Assembly: GCA_013695115.1 (NCBI GenBank)
Contig: JACDBD010000025.1
Location: forward strand, 1-12,738
DNA: 12,738 bases
Direction of reading: 5' to 3'
From: Actinomycetota bacterium
GTDB taxonomy: Bacteria > Actinomycetota > Acidimicrobiia > IMCC26256 > JACDBD01
The translations under genes were made by a program, and so were the position numbers. The notes under the pieces were generated by a model. It was not told where the DNA came from and did not search any database. It was given only the letters and a program-made list of their open reading frames with translations. Position 1 is the stretch's first letter, and every line of letters starts with the position of its first letter. Positions 5,325 to 12,514 of the stretch are shown here, one piece after another.

Positions 5325-6449
5325 ATGCGTGCTTCTCGCCTGGTCCGGACGCGCCCCGCCGCGGTGGCGGCAACCCTCGCCGTCGTGATCGTCGCGGCTG
5401 CGCTGGGGCCGTCCCGTCCGGCCGCGGCCCGTGACCCAATCACCGAGGCTCGAGCCCAACTCGACCAGGCGCGCTCGGCGGCGCTCGAAGCAGCGCAGCA
5501 GTACGACTCGACCGTGGCCGAGCGCCAACAGACCGAGGCCCAGATCGCGTCGCTGACCGAGACCATCCCCCTGCTCCGGGCCCGTGAGGCCCAGCTGCGC
5601 GTCGTCGTGTCCGAGCGCGCCGCCGCCCTCTACCGCAACAGCGACTCGGGCACGACGTTCCAGGTCAGCGGGGAGGGCGATCCCACCGACGGCGCCCGCC
5701 GGACGGAGCTGACCGAGGCCGCCACCGAGTACGACGTCGACACCGCCCGCCAGCTGCGCGAGACCACCGAGCAGCTCGCCCAGGCCGAGGTCGAGATGCG
5801 GTTCCGCAAGACCCAACTCGATGAGCTGCTCGTCCGGCTCGAGCGGGAGCAGCTCGACTTCGACGCCAAGGTGGCGACGGCCGAGAAGGCGCTCTGGCGG
5901 GCCGAGGTCGTGGGTGCGATGCGGGCCAGGGGAACGACCACGATCATGGGCGCGTCTGCGCTCGCTCCCGAGGACATCGCCGGCTGGTTCCGCGCCACCG
6001 GCGGCCGAACCACCGTCGCAGGCATCAGCATCGAGGAGCTCGCCGCCATCTACGTCGAGGAGGGCGCGGCCGCCGGGGTGCGGGGGGACGTCGCCTTCGC
6101 CCAGTCGATCGTCGAGACCGGGTCGTTCAATGCCATCGGTCCCAACAACTTCGCCGGCTTGGGCGCGTGCGACTCGTGCTCCGACATGACCCACTTCCCC
6201 ACCCCGCGCGACGGGGTTCGGGCCCAGGTGCAGCACCTCCGTAACTATGCCGATCCCAACTCGCGGTCGGACGGGCTCGGCCATCCGCCGTCGCCGTTCT
6301 GGTACGGCCCCGGCGACTTCGACAGCTTCTTCGCCAAGGGCTGGTGCTCGACCTGGGAGGAGATGGGCGCGGGGAACTGGGCCACCGACCCGGGATACGC
6401 GCCCAAGGTCCTCGCGGTCTACGACCGCATGCTCGAGTACGGCACCTGA
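5325..6449 (+). CDS. Secreted coiled-coil protein with C-terminal glucosaminidase domain (peptidoglycan hydrolase)
   Basis: The product has 374 residues. An N-terminal signal (RASRLVRTR, then a hydrophobic run to about residue 29, with AAA-R near 36) predicts export. Residues 38-200 are a long charged coiled coil, ending in FRKTQLDELLVRLEREQ and broken by ALYRNSDSGT (101-110). This resembles the coiled-coil modules of PcsB/CwlO/RipC-type hydrolases. Residues about 235-374 are a glucosaminidase domain (FlgJ/LytD type): AFAQSIVETGSFN with catalytic E264, NNFAGLGACDSC (274-285), FPTPRDGVRAQVQHLRNYAD (291-310) and GYAPKVLAVYDRML. Such domains cut the glycan chain after GlcNAc. The gene stands alone, divergent from the M23 lipoprotein, and ends 12 nt before the opposing CoA-transferase stop. 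Control by FtsX-like partners is an inference from the coiled coil alone. Confidence 0.86.
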   Translation: MRASRLVRTRPAAVAATLAVVIVAAALGPSRPAAARDPITEARAQLDQARSAALEAAQQYDSTVAERQQTEAQIASLTETIPLLRAREAQLRVVVSERAAALYRNSDSGTTFQVSGEGDPTDGARRTELTEAATEYDVDTARQLRETTEQLAQAEVEMRFRKTQLDELLVRLEREQLDFDAKVATAEKALWRAEVVGAMRARGTTTIMGASALAPEDIAGWFRATGGRTTVAGISIEELAAIYVEEGAAAGVRGDVAFAQSIVETGSFNAIGPNNFAGLGACDSCSDMTHFPTPRDGVRAQVQHLRNYADPNSRSDGLGHPPSPFWYGPGDFDSFFAKGWCSTWEEMGAGNWATDPGYAPKVLAVYDRMLEYGT

Positions 6450-6461
6450 CACGCTCGCCGG

Positions 6462-7754
6462 CTAGAGCGGCAGCCGTTCAGCCGCGTCGAGCAGATCTTC
6501 TCGATGGGCGGGATCGGCGATGGCGGCCAGTGCCCGGGCCCGCTCCCTGACCGTGAGGCCGCGCAGCTCGGCGGCGCCGTGCTCGGTCACGACCACGTCG
6601 AGCTGGTGCCGGGGAGTCGTCACGACCGCGCCGGATGCGAACCGGGCGACGATGCGCGACACCGGCGTGCCGTCCACGGCCACGGTCGACGGGAGGCACA
6701 CGAGCGACCGATCCTCGAGCTCCTGGCCGGGGGCAGCCACGAAGTCCTCGTGGCCGCCCACACCGGAGAACTGCACGCCCTCGATAGTGTCCGCCATCAG
6801 CTGGCCGTGCAGGTCGACCGCCACCGCGCCGTTGACCGTGACCATGCGCCGGTTGCGGGCGATGATCGCGGGTGCGTTGACCTGCTCGACCGGCAGGAAG
6901 CGGACATCGTCCCGCTCGTCGAGCCACTCGTAGAGCTCGGCCGTCCCGGCGGCGAAGGTCGTGACCGAGAAGCCGTCGTACACGCCCTTCCGATTGCTGA
7001 CTTTGCCCGCCTGGTGGAGGTGCATGAGCCCGGTGGTGAACATCTCCGAGTGGATCCCATAGTCGCCGCCGGGCCCGTCGGCGAGCAGCCGGGCGAACGT
7101 GCTGGGGATGCCGCCAATGCCGGTCTGGAGCGTGCAGCCGTCGCTGACGAAAGCCCGGGCGTGCTCGGCGATGGCCCGGTCGACCGGCGTCTCCTCTGCA
7201 TCCGGAATCGTGACCGGCGCACGGTCGCCCTCGACGATGACGTCGGCCTCGTCGACGTGGAGTTCGTGCGGATGCTCCGGAAGCCCGAGCGTCCGCGGCA
7301 GCTGCGGGTTGACCTCGACGACGAGGACGCGATCGGGATCGGCTCCGCAACAGTGGAGCTCGCGCACCGTCCCGCCGGCGTGCAGCGAGAGGCTCATGGC
7401 GCCGGCGGCATCGGGCGTCGCCGCCGCCGTCGCCATCACCCGGGGCGCGGCCAGCTCGAGGAGCGGTGCGAAGCGGCGGAAGTCGGCGGGGACGAAGGCG
7501 ATGTCGTGCCCGGCGTCGCGCAGCATCCGCTCCACCGGCCCGAAGAACCCACTGCGGTAGCGCACCCCCGGCCTCGTGAACAGCTCGTAGAGGTCGCCGA
7601 GCAGTGCCCCGGAGACAGTCAGCTCGTCGAAGTGCTCACGGGCGCCGAGCGCGTGCAGGAACGCGCCGGGCTGACCGGGCCCGAGCGGGATGCCGAGCGT
7701 GTCGACCGGCCGGACCAGCTCGACCGCGGCCTCGAGCGGGAGACGTTCGGGCAC
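6462..7754 (-). CDS. Acetyl-CoA hydrolase/transferase family protein (4-hydroxybutyrate CoA-transferase-like)
   Basis: The product has 430 residues, usual length for this family. It would move CoA between acyl-CoA and a free carboxylic acid through a glutamyl-CoA thioester. Visible features: the N-terminal lobe with FFGPVERMLRDAGHDIAFVPADF (70-92); LQTGIGGIPSTFARLL (209-224), the oxyanion/CoA loop; DYGIHSEMFTTGLMHL (231-246) with catalytic E237; then FSVTTFAAGTAELYEWL, a conserved NRRMVTVNGAVAVDLHGQ segment, FSGVGGHEDF and TEHGAAELRG near the C-terminus. GTG 7754 is chosen because homology begins there (VPERLPLEAAVELV) and it falls 22 nt after the cupin stop; an upstream in-frame ATG would overlap the cupin. 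No strong ribosome site is seen, so translation may be coupled. Likely to activate an acid made by the neighbouring oxygenases (inference). Confidence 0.88.
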   Translation of the reverse strand: MPERLPLEAAVELVRPVDTLGIPLGPGQPGAFLHALGAREHFDELTVSGALLGDLYELFTRPGVRYRSGFFGPVERMLRDAGHDIAFVPADFRRFAPLLELAAPRVMATAAATPDAAGAMSLSLHAGGTVRELHCCGADPDRVLVVEVNPQLPRTLGLPEHPHELHVDEADVIVEGDRAPVTIPDAEETPVDRAIAEHARAFVSDGCTLQTGIGGIPSTFARLLADGPGGDYGIHSEMFTTGLMHLHQAGKVSNRKGVYDGFSVTTFAAGTAELYEWLDERDDVRFLPVEQVNAPAIIARNRRMVTVNGAVAVDLHGQLMADTIEGVQFSGVGGHEDFVAAPGQELEDRSLVCLPSTVAVDGTPVSRIVARFASGAVVTTPRHQLDVVVTEHGAAELRGLTVRERARALAAIADPAHREDLLDAAERLPL

Positions 7755-7776
7755 GGACGCCGCGAGCCGGCCGGGT

Positions 7777-8235
7777 TCAGTCGGTGAGCACGTTGGGGCG
7801 GGGCAGCCCCTCGGCTTCGCAGAGCGCGTAGTAGGCCGCCAGCGCGCCGGCACCGTCGGTCACGCTCTCGACGTTCCCATCAGCGTCGAGGTTGAGGTTC
7901 GCCCCGTACATGTGGAACCACACGAGGGCGTCGTCCTCCACGCACTGCAGCGTGTGCACCGAGCCCGCGGGCTCGTAGAGGAACGAGCCCGCCCGGTTGA
8001 CGTACTCGTACTCCTTGTACTTCCACGCGCCCGAGACCGTGTAGCCCCAGACCGGACCGGTGTGACGGTGCTTCTGGACCTCGTAGCCGGCCTGGAAGAT
8101 GTTCGCGACAATCCAGAGGCCCTCCTGCTCCTTCACCTGGAGCACCTTGAGCTTGCTGCCGCCGCCGATGTCGGCCCAGGGGAGCTCGTCCGCTCCGACA
8201 TGGACCGCAGTGGGTATCTCACCAGTGAGCGTCAT
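7777..8235 (-). CDS. Cupin dioxygenase, 2,4'-dihydroxyacetophenone dioxygenase family
   Basis: The product is 152 residues, a single cupin. The metal site reads H56-x-H58 (VQKHRHTGPVWGYTVSGAWKY) with H94 (EPAGSVHTL), and the C-terminal block WFHMYGANLNLDADGNVESV is characteristic of the family named for 2,4'-dihydroxyacetophenone dioxygenase, an Fe(II) enzyme that cleaves an acyl C-C bond using O2. Many members are uncharacterised, so the true substrate may be another carbonyl compound. ATG 8235 is the start; a TACGGT -10 sits 8 nt upstream, so the transcript is probably leaderless. It leads an operon with the CoA-transferase and shares its 24-bp promoter with the divergent P450, which suggests all three act on one compound. 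Confidence 0.83.
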   Translation of the reverse strand: MTLTGEIPTAVHVGADELPWADIGGGSKLKVLQVKEQEGLWIVANIFQAGYEVQKHRHTGPVWGYTVSGAWKYKEYEYVNRAGSFLYEPAGSVHTLQCVEDDALVWFHMYGANLNLDADGNVESVTDGAGALAAYYALCEAEGLPRPNVLTD

Positions 8236-8259
8236 GACCGCAGACCGTAGAGTCTGCCC
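8236..8259. promoter_or_regulatory. Back-to-back leaderless promoter and inverted repeat between cupin and P450 genes
   Basis: The 24-bp spacer contains two overlapping -10 elements. TAGAGT on the plus strand (8248-8253) lies 6 nt before GTG 8260. TACGGT on the minus strand (8249-8244) lies 8 nt before ATG 8235. They share the TA at 8248-8249. Both start codons have no Shine-Dalgarno sequence, and the spacings fit transcription starting at the first base of each gene. A -35-like TCGACC on the minus strand (8273-8268, 18-nt spacing) lies within the P450 gene. Embedded in the same stretch is an exact inverted repeat GCAGAC-N6-GTCTGC (8240-8245 and 8252-8257), which could be a repressor operator covering both promoters. 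Confidence 0.55.
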
Positions 8260-9480
8260 GTGGGCGCGGTCGACACCGGCACCATCGACATCTACGAGCC
8301 CGACCGGTACCTCGACGGCCCGCCCCACGAGGTGTTCGAGCACCTGCGGCGGACGGAGCCGGTGTACTGGCAGGACATGCCCGACGGCACCGGCTACTGG
8401 GCCGTCCTCAAGCACGCCGACGTGGTGCACGTGGCCCGCGAGCCGAACGTGTTCTCGGCGTCGGAGGGCGGCGTCGTGCTCGAGGACCTCGACCCCGAGC
8501 GGCTGGCGATGATGCGCAACATGCTCCTGGCGATGGACCCGCCCCGCCACGTCGCGTACCGCCGCCCGCTCGCCGACAGCTTCAAGGCCCGCGTGATCGG
8601 CGGGCTCGAAGCGCGGATCCGGATGATGTGCCGGGAGATCATGGAGCGGGTCGGCGAACACGACGACGTCGAGTTCGTCCACGACATCTGCGGCTCCCTG
8701 CCGTCCCAGGTGATCGGTGAGCTCATGGGGCTGCCGCGCGAAGACTGGAGCCGGATCCACCGCTGGGCCGAGCGCAACACCAGCGGACAAGACCCGGATC
8801 TCGCCCGCCACGATCCCGAGCACGACGACGGCGATCCCTCGGTGAACATGGCGCTGTACGCCATCGAGTTCGCGGCGGCGCGGCGGAACGAGCCGCCCGG
8901 CGAGGACCTGACGTCGCTCATCCTCGCATCGGAGTTCGACGGCGCCCCGATGACCGACATCGACTTCGGGAGCTTCTTCGTACAGCTGGTCACCGCCGGC
9001 AACGACACGACGAAGACCATGCTGTCGGCGGGGCTGCTGGCGCTGCTCGAGCATCCCGACCAGCTCGCCGAGCTCCGCACTGACCGCAGCTTCGTCCCCG
9101 GCGCGGTGGAGGAGATCCTGCGCTGGGCGAACCCCCTGCACTATTTCCGGCGGACCGCCACCGCCCCCACCGAGATCCGGGGCGTACGGGTCGCCGCCGG
9201 GCAGAAGCTGGCGATGGTGTACACGTCGGCGAACCGCGACGAAGACGTGTTCGAGAACCCGCACCGCTTCGACATCCACCGCGACCCAAACCCGCACCTG
9301 TCATTCGGCATCGCCGAGCACTTCTGCCTCGGCGTACACCTGGCCCGCCTCGAAGGGCGGATCTTCTTCGAGGAGCTGCTCGACACGTTCGCGACCATCG
9401 AGCTCACCGGCGAGCCCTGTCGCACCCGCTCGAACCTCAACAACGCATTGAAGGCACTGCCGGTTCGGCTCGGGCGCTGA
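8260..9480 (+). CDS. Cytochrome P450 (soluble, bacterial class I; CYP125/CYP142-like)
   Basis: The product has 406 residues, full length for a soluble actinobacterial P450. Landmarks: IYEPDRYLDGPPHEVFEHLR (11-30), LLAMDPPRHVAYRRPLADSF (89-108, the C-helix region), the I-helix oxygen-activation motif AGNDTT (246-251), ExxR at E285-R288 (EEILRWANPLHYFRRTA), and the heme loop LSFGIAEHFCLGVHLAR, with C356 as thiolate ligand. The usual Gly two residues after FG is Ala. The N-terminal and I-helix wording recalls the steroid side-chain group CYP125/CYP142, but no ferredoxin, reductase or sterol genes are present, so the substrate is open. Electron partners must be encoded elsewhere. Start GTG 8260 is fixed by a TAGAGT -10 only 6 nt upstream. 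It converges on the nitroreductase gene with an 8-nt gap. Confidence 0.93.
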   Translation: MGAVDTGTIDIYEPDRYLDGPPHEVFEHLRRTEPVYWQDMPDGTGYWAVLKHADVVHVAREPNVFSASEGGVVLEDLDPERLAMMRNMLLAMDPPRHVAYRRPLADSFKARVIGGLEARIRMMCREIMERVGEHDDVEFVHDICGSLPSQVIGELMGLPREDWSRIHRWAERNTSGQDPDLARHDPEHDDGDPSVNMALYAIEFAAARRNEPPGEDLTSLILASEFDGAPMTDIDFGSFFVQLVTAGNDTTKTMLSAGLLALLEHPDQLAELRTDRSFVPGAVEEILRWANPLHYFRRTATAPTEIRGVRVAAGQKLAMVYTSANRDEDVFENPHRFDIHRDPNPHLSFGIAEHFCLGVHLARLEGRIFFEELLDTFATIELTGEPCRTRSNLNNALKALPVRLGR

Positions 9481-9488
9481 GTGGATCG

Positions 9489-9917
9489 CTACGGCTCGAG
9501 GATGACGAGCGGGATGTCGCGGTCGGTGCGCTTCTGGTACTGCGCGTAGCCCTTATAGGCGTCGACGACGCGCGGCCAGAGCTCGGCCTTCTCCTCTGTG
9601 GATGCGATCCGGGCCCGCATCGGTCGGGTCTTCCCCTCCATGGTGAGCTCGACCGCGGGCTGGTCGCGCAGGTTGAGGTACCAGGTTGGATGGCGGTCGT
9701 CGCCGCCCCAGGACGCGACCAGCACCACCCGGTCACCGTCCTGGACGGGCGAGGTGAGCATGGTGGTGCGCTGCTTCCCGCTCTTCCGCCCGGTTGTGGT
9801 GAGCATCACGACGGGCATTCCGAATCCCTTGTTGGCCAGCCGCCCCTTGCTCGCGCGGAAGATCGCCTCGTGCAAACCGGTCACGACCTTGGCGGCGACA
9901 TCCTTGGCGTTGACCAT
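9489..9917 (-). CDS. Nitroreductase family deazaflavin-dependent oxidoreductase (DDN/F420-binding type)
   Basis: The product has 142 residues. Diagnostic stretch: MLTTTGRKSGKQRTTML (38-54), the phosphate-binding loop for F420 in the DDN/split-beta-barrel family, then DRVVLVASWGGDDRHPTWYLNLRDQPAVEL (62-91) and RVVDAYKGYAQYQKRTDRDIPLVILEP at the end. Family enzymes use reduced F420 to reduce enones, quinones or nitro compounds; the natural substrate is unknown. Where many members have RxxPL this one has RTTML. ATG 9917 is preceded by GGAGG (9933-9929) 11 nt upstream and lies 7 nt beyond the VOC stop, so it is the last gene of the probable operon. Its presence implies F420 biosynthesis in the host. 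Confidence 0.87.
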   Translation of the reverse strand: MVNAKDVAAKVVTGLHEAIFRASKGRLANKGFGMPVVMLTTTGRKSGKQRTTMLTSPVQDGDRVVLVASWGGDDRHPTWYLNLRDQPAVELTMEGKTRPMRARIASTEEKAELWPRVVDAYKGYAQYQKRTDRDIPLVILEP

Positions 9918-9924
9918 CCCGCGG

Positions 9925-10395
9925 TCAGCCTCCGCCTTCCGCCATCGCAGCGGCGCGCTTGCCCATCTCCTCGGGAGGTACGTCCTCGACATGCGTTGAC
10001 ACGCTCCAACGGTGCCCGAACGGGTCCTCGAACTGACCCGACCGGTCGCCGTAGAACTGATTCTCGGGAGCACGCAGCTCCTTCGCGCCCGCCTTCAGCG
10101 CGGTGGCGAAGGTCTTGTCGACGTCGTCGACGAACACGCTGATGGTCACGGGGGTGCCACCGATCTTCTTGGGGCTCTCGTGGCCCATGTCGGGGAAGGC
10201 GTCCGCCAGCATGATCACGGAGTCGCCGAGCTGAAGCTCGGCGTGCCCGACCTTGCCACCCGGCGCGGGCATGCGCATGCGCTCCTTGGCGCCGAGGACG
10301 TTCGTGTAGAAGTCGATGGCCTTGGCGCCGTCGTCGACGACGAGGTACGGGCTGACCTGGGGATAGCCGTCGGGAATGGGCTTGACCGGACTCAT
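9925..10395 (-). CDS. VOC family protein (PhnB/glyoxalase-like)
   Basis: The product has 156 residues made of two beta-alpha-beta-beta-beta modules. Visible features: VSPYLVVDDGAKAIDFYTNVLGAKERMRMPAPGG (14-47), KVGHAELQLGDSVIMLAD (48-65), VTISVFVDDVDKTFATALKAGA (83-104), and FYGDRSGQFEDPFGHRWSVSTHVEDV (114-139), the standard C-terminal signature of PhnB-like VOC proteins. Such proteins may be small dioxygenases, isomerases, resistance proteins or enzymes with no known substrate; nothing here decides it. ATG 10395 has a good AGGAGC ribosome site at 10405-10400, only 10 nt after the kinase stop, so it is likely co-transcribed with the two-component system. A regulatory role is not implied. Confidence 0.9.
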   Translation of the reverse strand: MSPVKPIPDGYPQVSPYLVVDDGAKAIDFYTNVLGAKERMRMPAPGGKVGHAELQLGDSVIMLADAFPDMGHESPKKIGGTPVTISVFVDDVDKTFATALKAGAKELRAPENQFYGDRSGQFEDPFGHRWSVSTHVEDVPPEEMGKRAAAMAEGGG

Positions 10396-10405
10396 GGGCG
10401 CTCCT

Positions 10406-11698
10406 TCACTCCGGGGGGTCGGGTGGTGATTCTGACCCGTGGCCGAGCGGGAGGCGAACGACGAAGCGGGCGCCGGTGCCATGGTTCGGGCCGACGGTGA
10501 TGGTCCCGCCGTGGCGGCTCACGATGTCGCGGGTGATGGCGAGTCCGAGTCCGCTGCCGCCCTCGGCGCGCCCCCGAGCTTCGTCCACGCGCGCGAACCG
10601 CTCGAAGATCCCGGCCGCCTGGTCGGCGGGGATGCCAGGACCGTCGTCGGCAACCACGAACGCGACCCCGGCACCGTCTTCCCCCAGCGTGATGGTCACG
10701 CGTGAGCGGGCGTGACGCTCGGCATTGTCCAGCAAGTTGCGCACTACTCGCCCGAGCTGATCGCCGTCGCCGGTCACCTGGGCGCCTGACACCGCCGTTG
10801 TGTCCACCTCGAGATCCCGGCGGGCGCGCACGGTGCGAGCTTCCTCCAGCACGATCTCGTCGAGGTCCACCGAATCGTGCCGTAACCCGGCGGCGCCGGC
10901 GTCGCTGCGCGCCAGGTACAGCAGGTCGTTCACCAATCGCTGGAGCCGCACGGTCTCCTCGAGCACGCTTCGCTGCGTCGCGCCGAGGTCGCGCTGCTGG
11001 GGATGAGCGAGATCCACCTCGAGCTCCGATCGGATGCTCGTGAGCGGCGTGCGCAATTCGTGAGACGCGTCGGCGACGAAGCGCTGCTGCCGTTGGTGTG
11101 CCGCCTCCACCCGGCGGAGCGAGCGATCGACCACGAACCAGATGATCGCGGCGACAACGACGAGGACTCCCGGGAACGCGACCGAGAGATTGCGCCTGAG
11201 GACGGCAACACTCTCGTTGGCGTCATCGAGTTCACCGGCGACGTAGAGCACGTAGCGACCATCCGGTCCCTCGATCCGGCGGGCCAGGAGCCGGAACTCG
11301 GCACCCGGATCCCCGAGCGGGAGGTTGTCGACTGTCGTGACGCGCGCTCGCCGGCCGGGCGGGGGCGGCTCCGCCACCGCCGGGTCGCCGGCGATGTTGG
11401 GGCTGGCAGCCACCACGTCGCCGCCGGCCGCCACGAGCTGAGCGAGGCCGTCGTCGTCGTACTCCCGCGCCAGTGGGTCCTCGATCGTGCCTCCCGAGAC
11501 CAGCGCGGTGATGTCGTCGGCACGCTGCTCCACCCGGTCGTCGATGACGTTGGTCAGCGCCCGACGCTGGGTCCCCACCGACCACACCGCGGTGCCGACC
11601 AGCACGAGCGCCACGACACCTGTCGCAACCGCGGTGATGCGGAACCGGACGCTCCCGAACAGCCGGCGCAGGCGGCTCCTGCTCGCGTTAGCCGCCAT
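10406..11698 (-). CDS. Membrane sensor histidine kinase, apparently lacking a HAMP domain
   Basis: The product has 430 residues. Two membrane segments (about 20-40 and 173-190) flank an extracytoplasmic sensor of about 130 residues that contains a PPPPG stretch near 111-115. After the second membrane helix the sequence runs directly WFVVDRSLRRVEAAHQRQQRF into the H-box FVADASHELRTPLTSIRSELE (phospho-acceptor H213). The usual HAMP linker of about 50 residues is missing. The catalytic domain is complete: N-box NLLDNAERHA (321-330), G1 DDGPGIP (351-357), F-box FERFARVDEARGRAEGG, G2 GSGLGLA (381-387). ATG 11698 overlaps the response-regulator stop by 11 nt, so the pair is translationally coupled. 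Signal unknown; the PepSY gene next door is its probable target. Confidence 0.95.
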   Translation of the reverse strand: MAANASRSRLRRLFGSVRFRITAVATGVVALVLVGTAVWSVGTQRRALTNVIDDRVEQRADDITALVSGGTIEDPLAREYDDDGLAQLVAAGGDVVAASPNIAGDPAVAEPPPPGRRARVTTVDNLPLGDPGAEFRLLARRIEGPDGRYVLYVAGELDDANESVAVLRRNLSVAFPGVLVVVAAIIWFVVDRSLRRVEAAHQRQQRFVADASHELRTPLTSIRSELEVDLAHPQQRDLGATQRSVLEETVRLQRLVNDLLYLARSDAGAAGLRHDSVDLDEIVLEEARTVRARRDLEVDTTAVSGAQVTGDGDQLGRVVRNLLDNAERHARSRVTITLGEDGAGVAFVVADDGPGIPADQAAGIFERFARVDEARGRAEGGSGLGLAITRDIVSRHGGTITVGPNHGTGARFVVRLPLGHGSESPPDPPE

Positions 11699-12365
11699 CA
11701 GCAGCGAGGCGGTACCCGGCGCCTCGGACGGTCTCGATGGCCTTACGGCCGAACGGCTCGTCGATCTTGCGGCGGAGATGCCGGATGTAGACCTCCACGA
11801 TGTTCGGGTCGCCGTCGAATTCGTAGTCCCACACGCCCTCGAGGAGGCGCAACTTCGGGATGACCTCCCCCGCCCGGCGAATGAGGAACTCCAGCACCGC
11901 GAACTCGCGCGCCGTCAACGTGATCTCCGCGTCACCGCGCCAGCAGCGGTGCCGGGCCGGGTCGACGCGCAGGTCACCGGCCTCGATCGGTGCGGGCGCG
12001 CTGCGGTTGGCCCGCCGGAGCAGGGCGCGGACGTGGGCGACCAGCACAACGAAGGAGAACGGCTTGGTGAGGTAGTCGTCGGCGCCGGTGTCGAGCGCCT
12101 CGGCCTCGTCGAGGTCGCCGTCCTTGGCCGTGAGCATCAAGACCGGCGTCCAGTTCCCTGCCTCCCGGAGCGCCGCGCACACGTCGAAGCCGTTCTTCCC
12201 CGGCAACATGATGTCCAGCACGATCGCGTCGTACTCGTGCTCCGTGGCCATCCAGAGCCCGTCGACGCCGTCGCCGGCCACGTCGACCGCGAGGCCCTCC
12301 CCTTCGAGCCCGCGCTTGACCGCCGCGGCCACTTTGGGCTCGTCCTCGACCACCAGCACTCTCAT
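11688..12365 (-). CDS. OmpR/PhoB-family response regulator
   Basis: The product has 225 residues. Receiver domain 1-120: acidic pocket VVEDE (5-9), phospho-acceptor D51 (AIVLDIMLPGKNGFD), T79 (LMLTAK) and K101 (YLTKPF). The winged-helix DNA-binding domain covers about 125-225: LTAREFAVLEFLIRRAGEVI, then VYIRHLRRKIDE and the final ETVRGAGYRLA. All catalytic residues are present. ATG 12365 has an AGAGGAG ribosome site 7 nt upstream (12379-12373). A TTCAG-N6-TTCAG direct repeat upstream on its own strand, and a matching one in front of the PepSY gene, indicate that it controls itself and its neighbour. Confidence 0.97.
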   Translation of the reverse strand: MRVLVVEDEPKVAAAVKRGLEGEGLAVDVAGDGVDGLWMATEHEYDAIVLDIMLPGKNGFDVCAALREAGNWTPVLMLTAKDGDLDEAEALDTGADDYLTKPFSFVVLVAHVRALLRRANRSAPAPIEAGDLRVDPARHRCWRGDAEITLTAREFAVLEFLIRRAGEVIPKLRLLEGVWDYEFDGDPNIVEVYIRHLRRKIDEPFGRKAIETVRGAGYRLAADGG

Positions 12366-12386
12366 CCACGGGCTCCTCTACGGTTG

Positions 12387-12419
12387 AGCCTGGCTATTGG
12401 TACCTGAACGCGGGCTGAA
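12387..12419 (-). promoter_or_regulatory. Response-regulator box and promoter for the two-component operon
   Basis: On the minus strand, TTCAG (12419-12415), 6 nt, TTCAG (12408-12404), then 11 nt to a -10-like CAGGCT (12392-12387). The 11-bp repeat period is typical of head-to-tail OmpR-family dimers. The start point would be near 12380, right at the ribosome site. Same architecture as the facing PepSY promoter. Confidence 0.6.
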
Positions 12420-12443
12420 AGGGCCATCGCTCCGAGTTTGGCG

Positions 12444-12476
12444 TTCAGGGTGGGTTCAGCGCCGGTGCGGCATGCT
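12444..12476 (+). promoter_or_regulatory. Response-regulator box and promoter for the PepSY gene
   Basis: TTCAG (12444-12448), 6 nt, TTCAG (12455-12459), then 11 nt to CATGCT (12471-12476). There is no recognisable -35, and the repeat sits where it would be, as in activator-dependent promoters. The transcript would start near 12483 and carry a leader of about 30 nt with an AGGAGG ribosome site at 12505-12510. Confidence 0.62.
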
Positions 12477-12514
12477 CACGAACGACCGAAGAAACGACGA
12501 GTCCAGGAGGACCG

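Noticed and set aside
2476..5566. Open frames of more than 800 codons on both strands across the ligase, M20 and M23 genes.
   Set aside because: They are Arg/Pro/Ala-rich translations of other frames of high-GC genes, with no motif, and they run through several well-supported genes.
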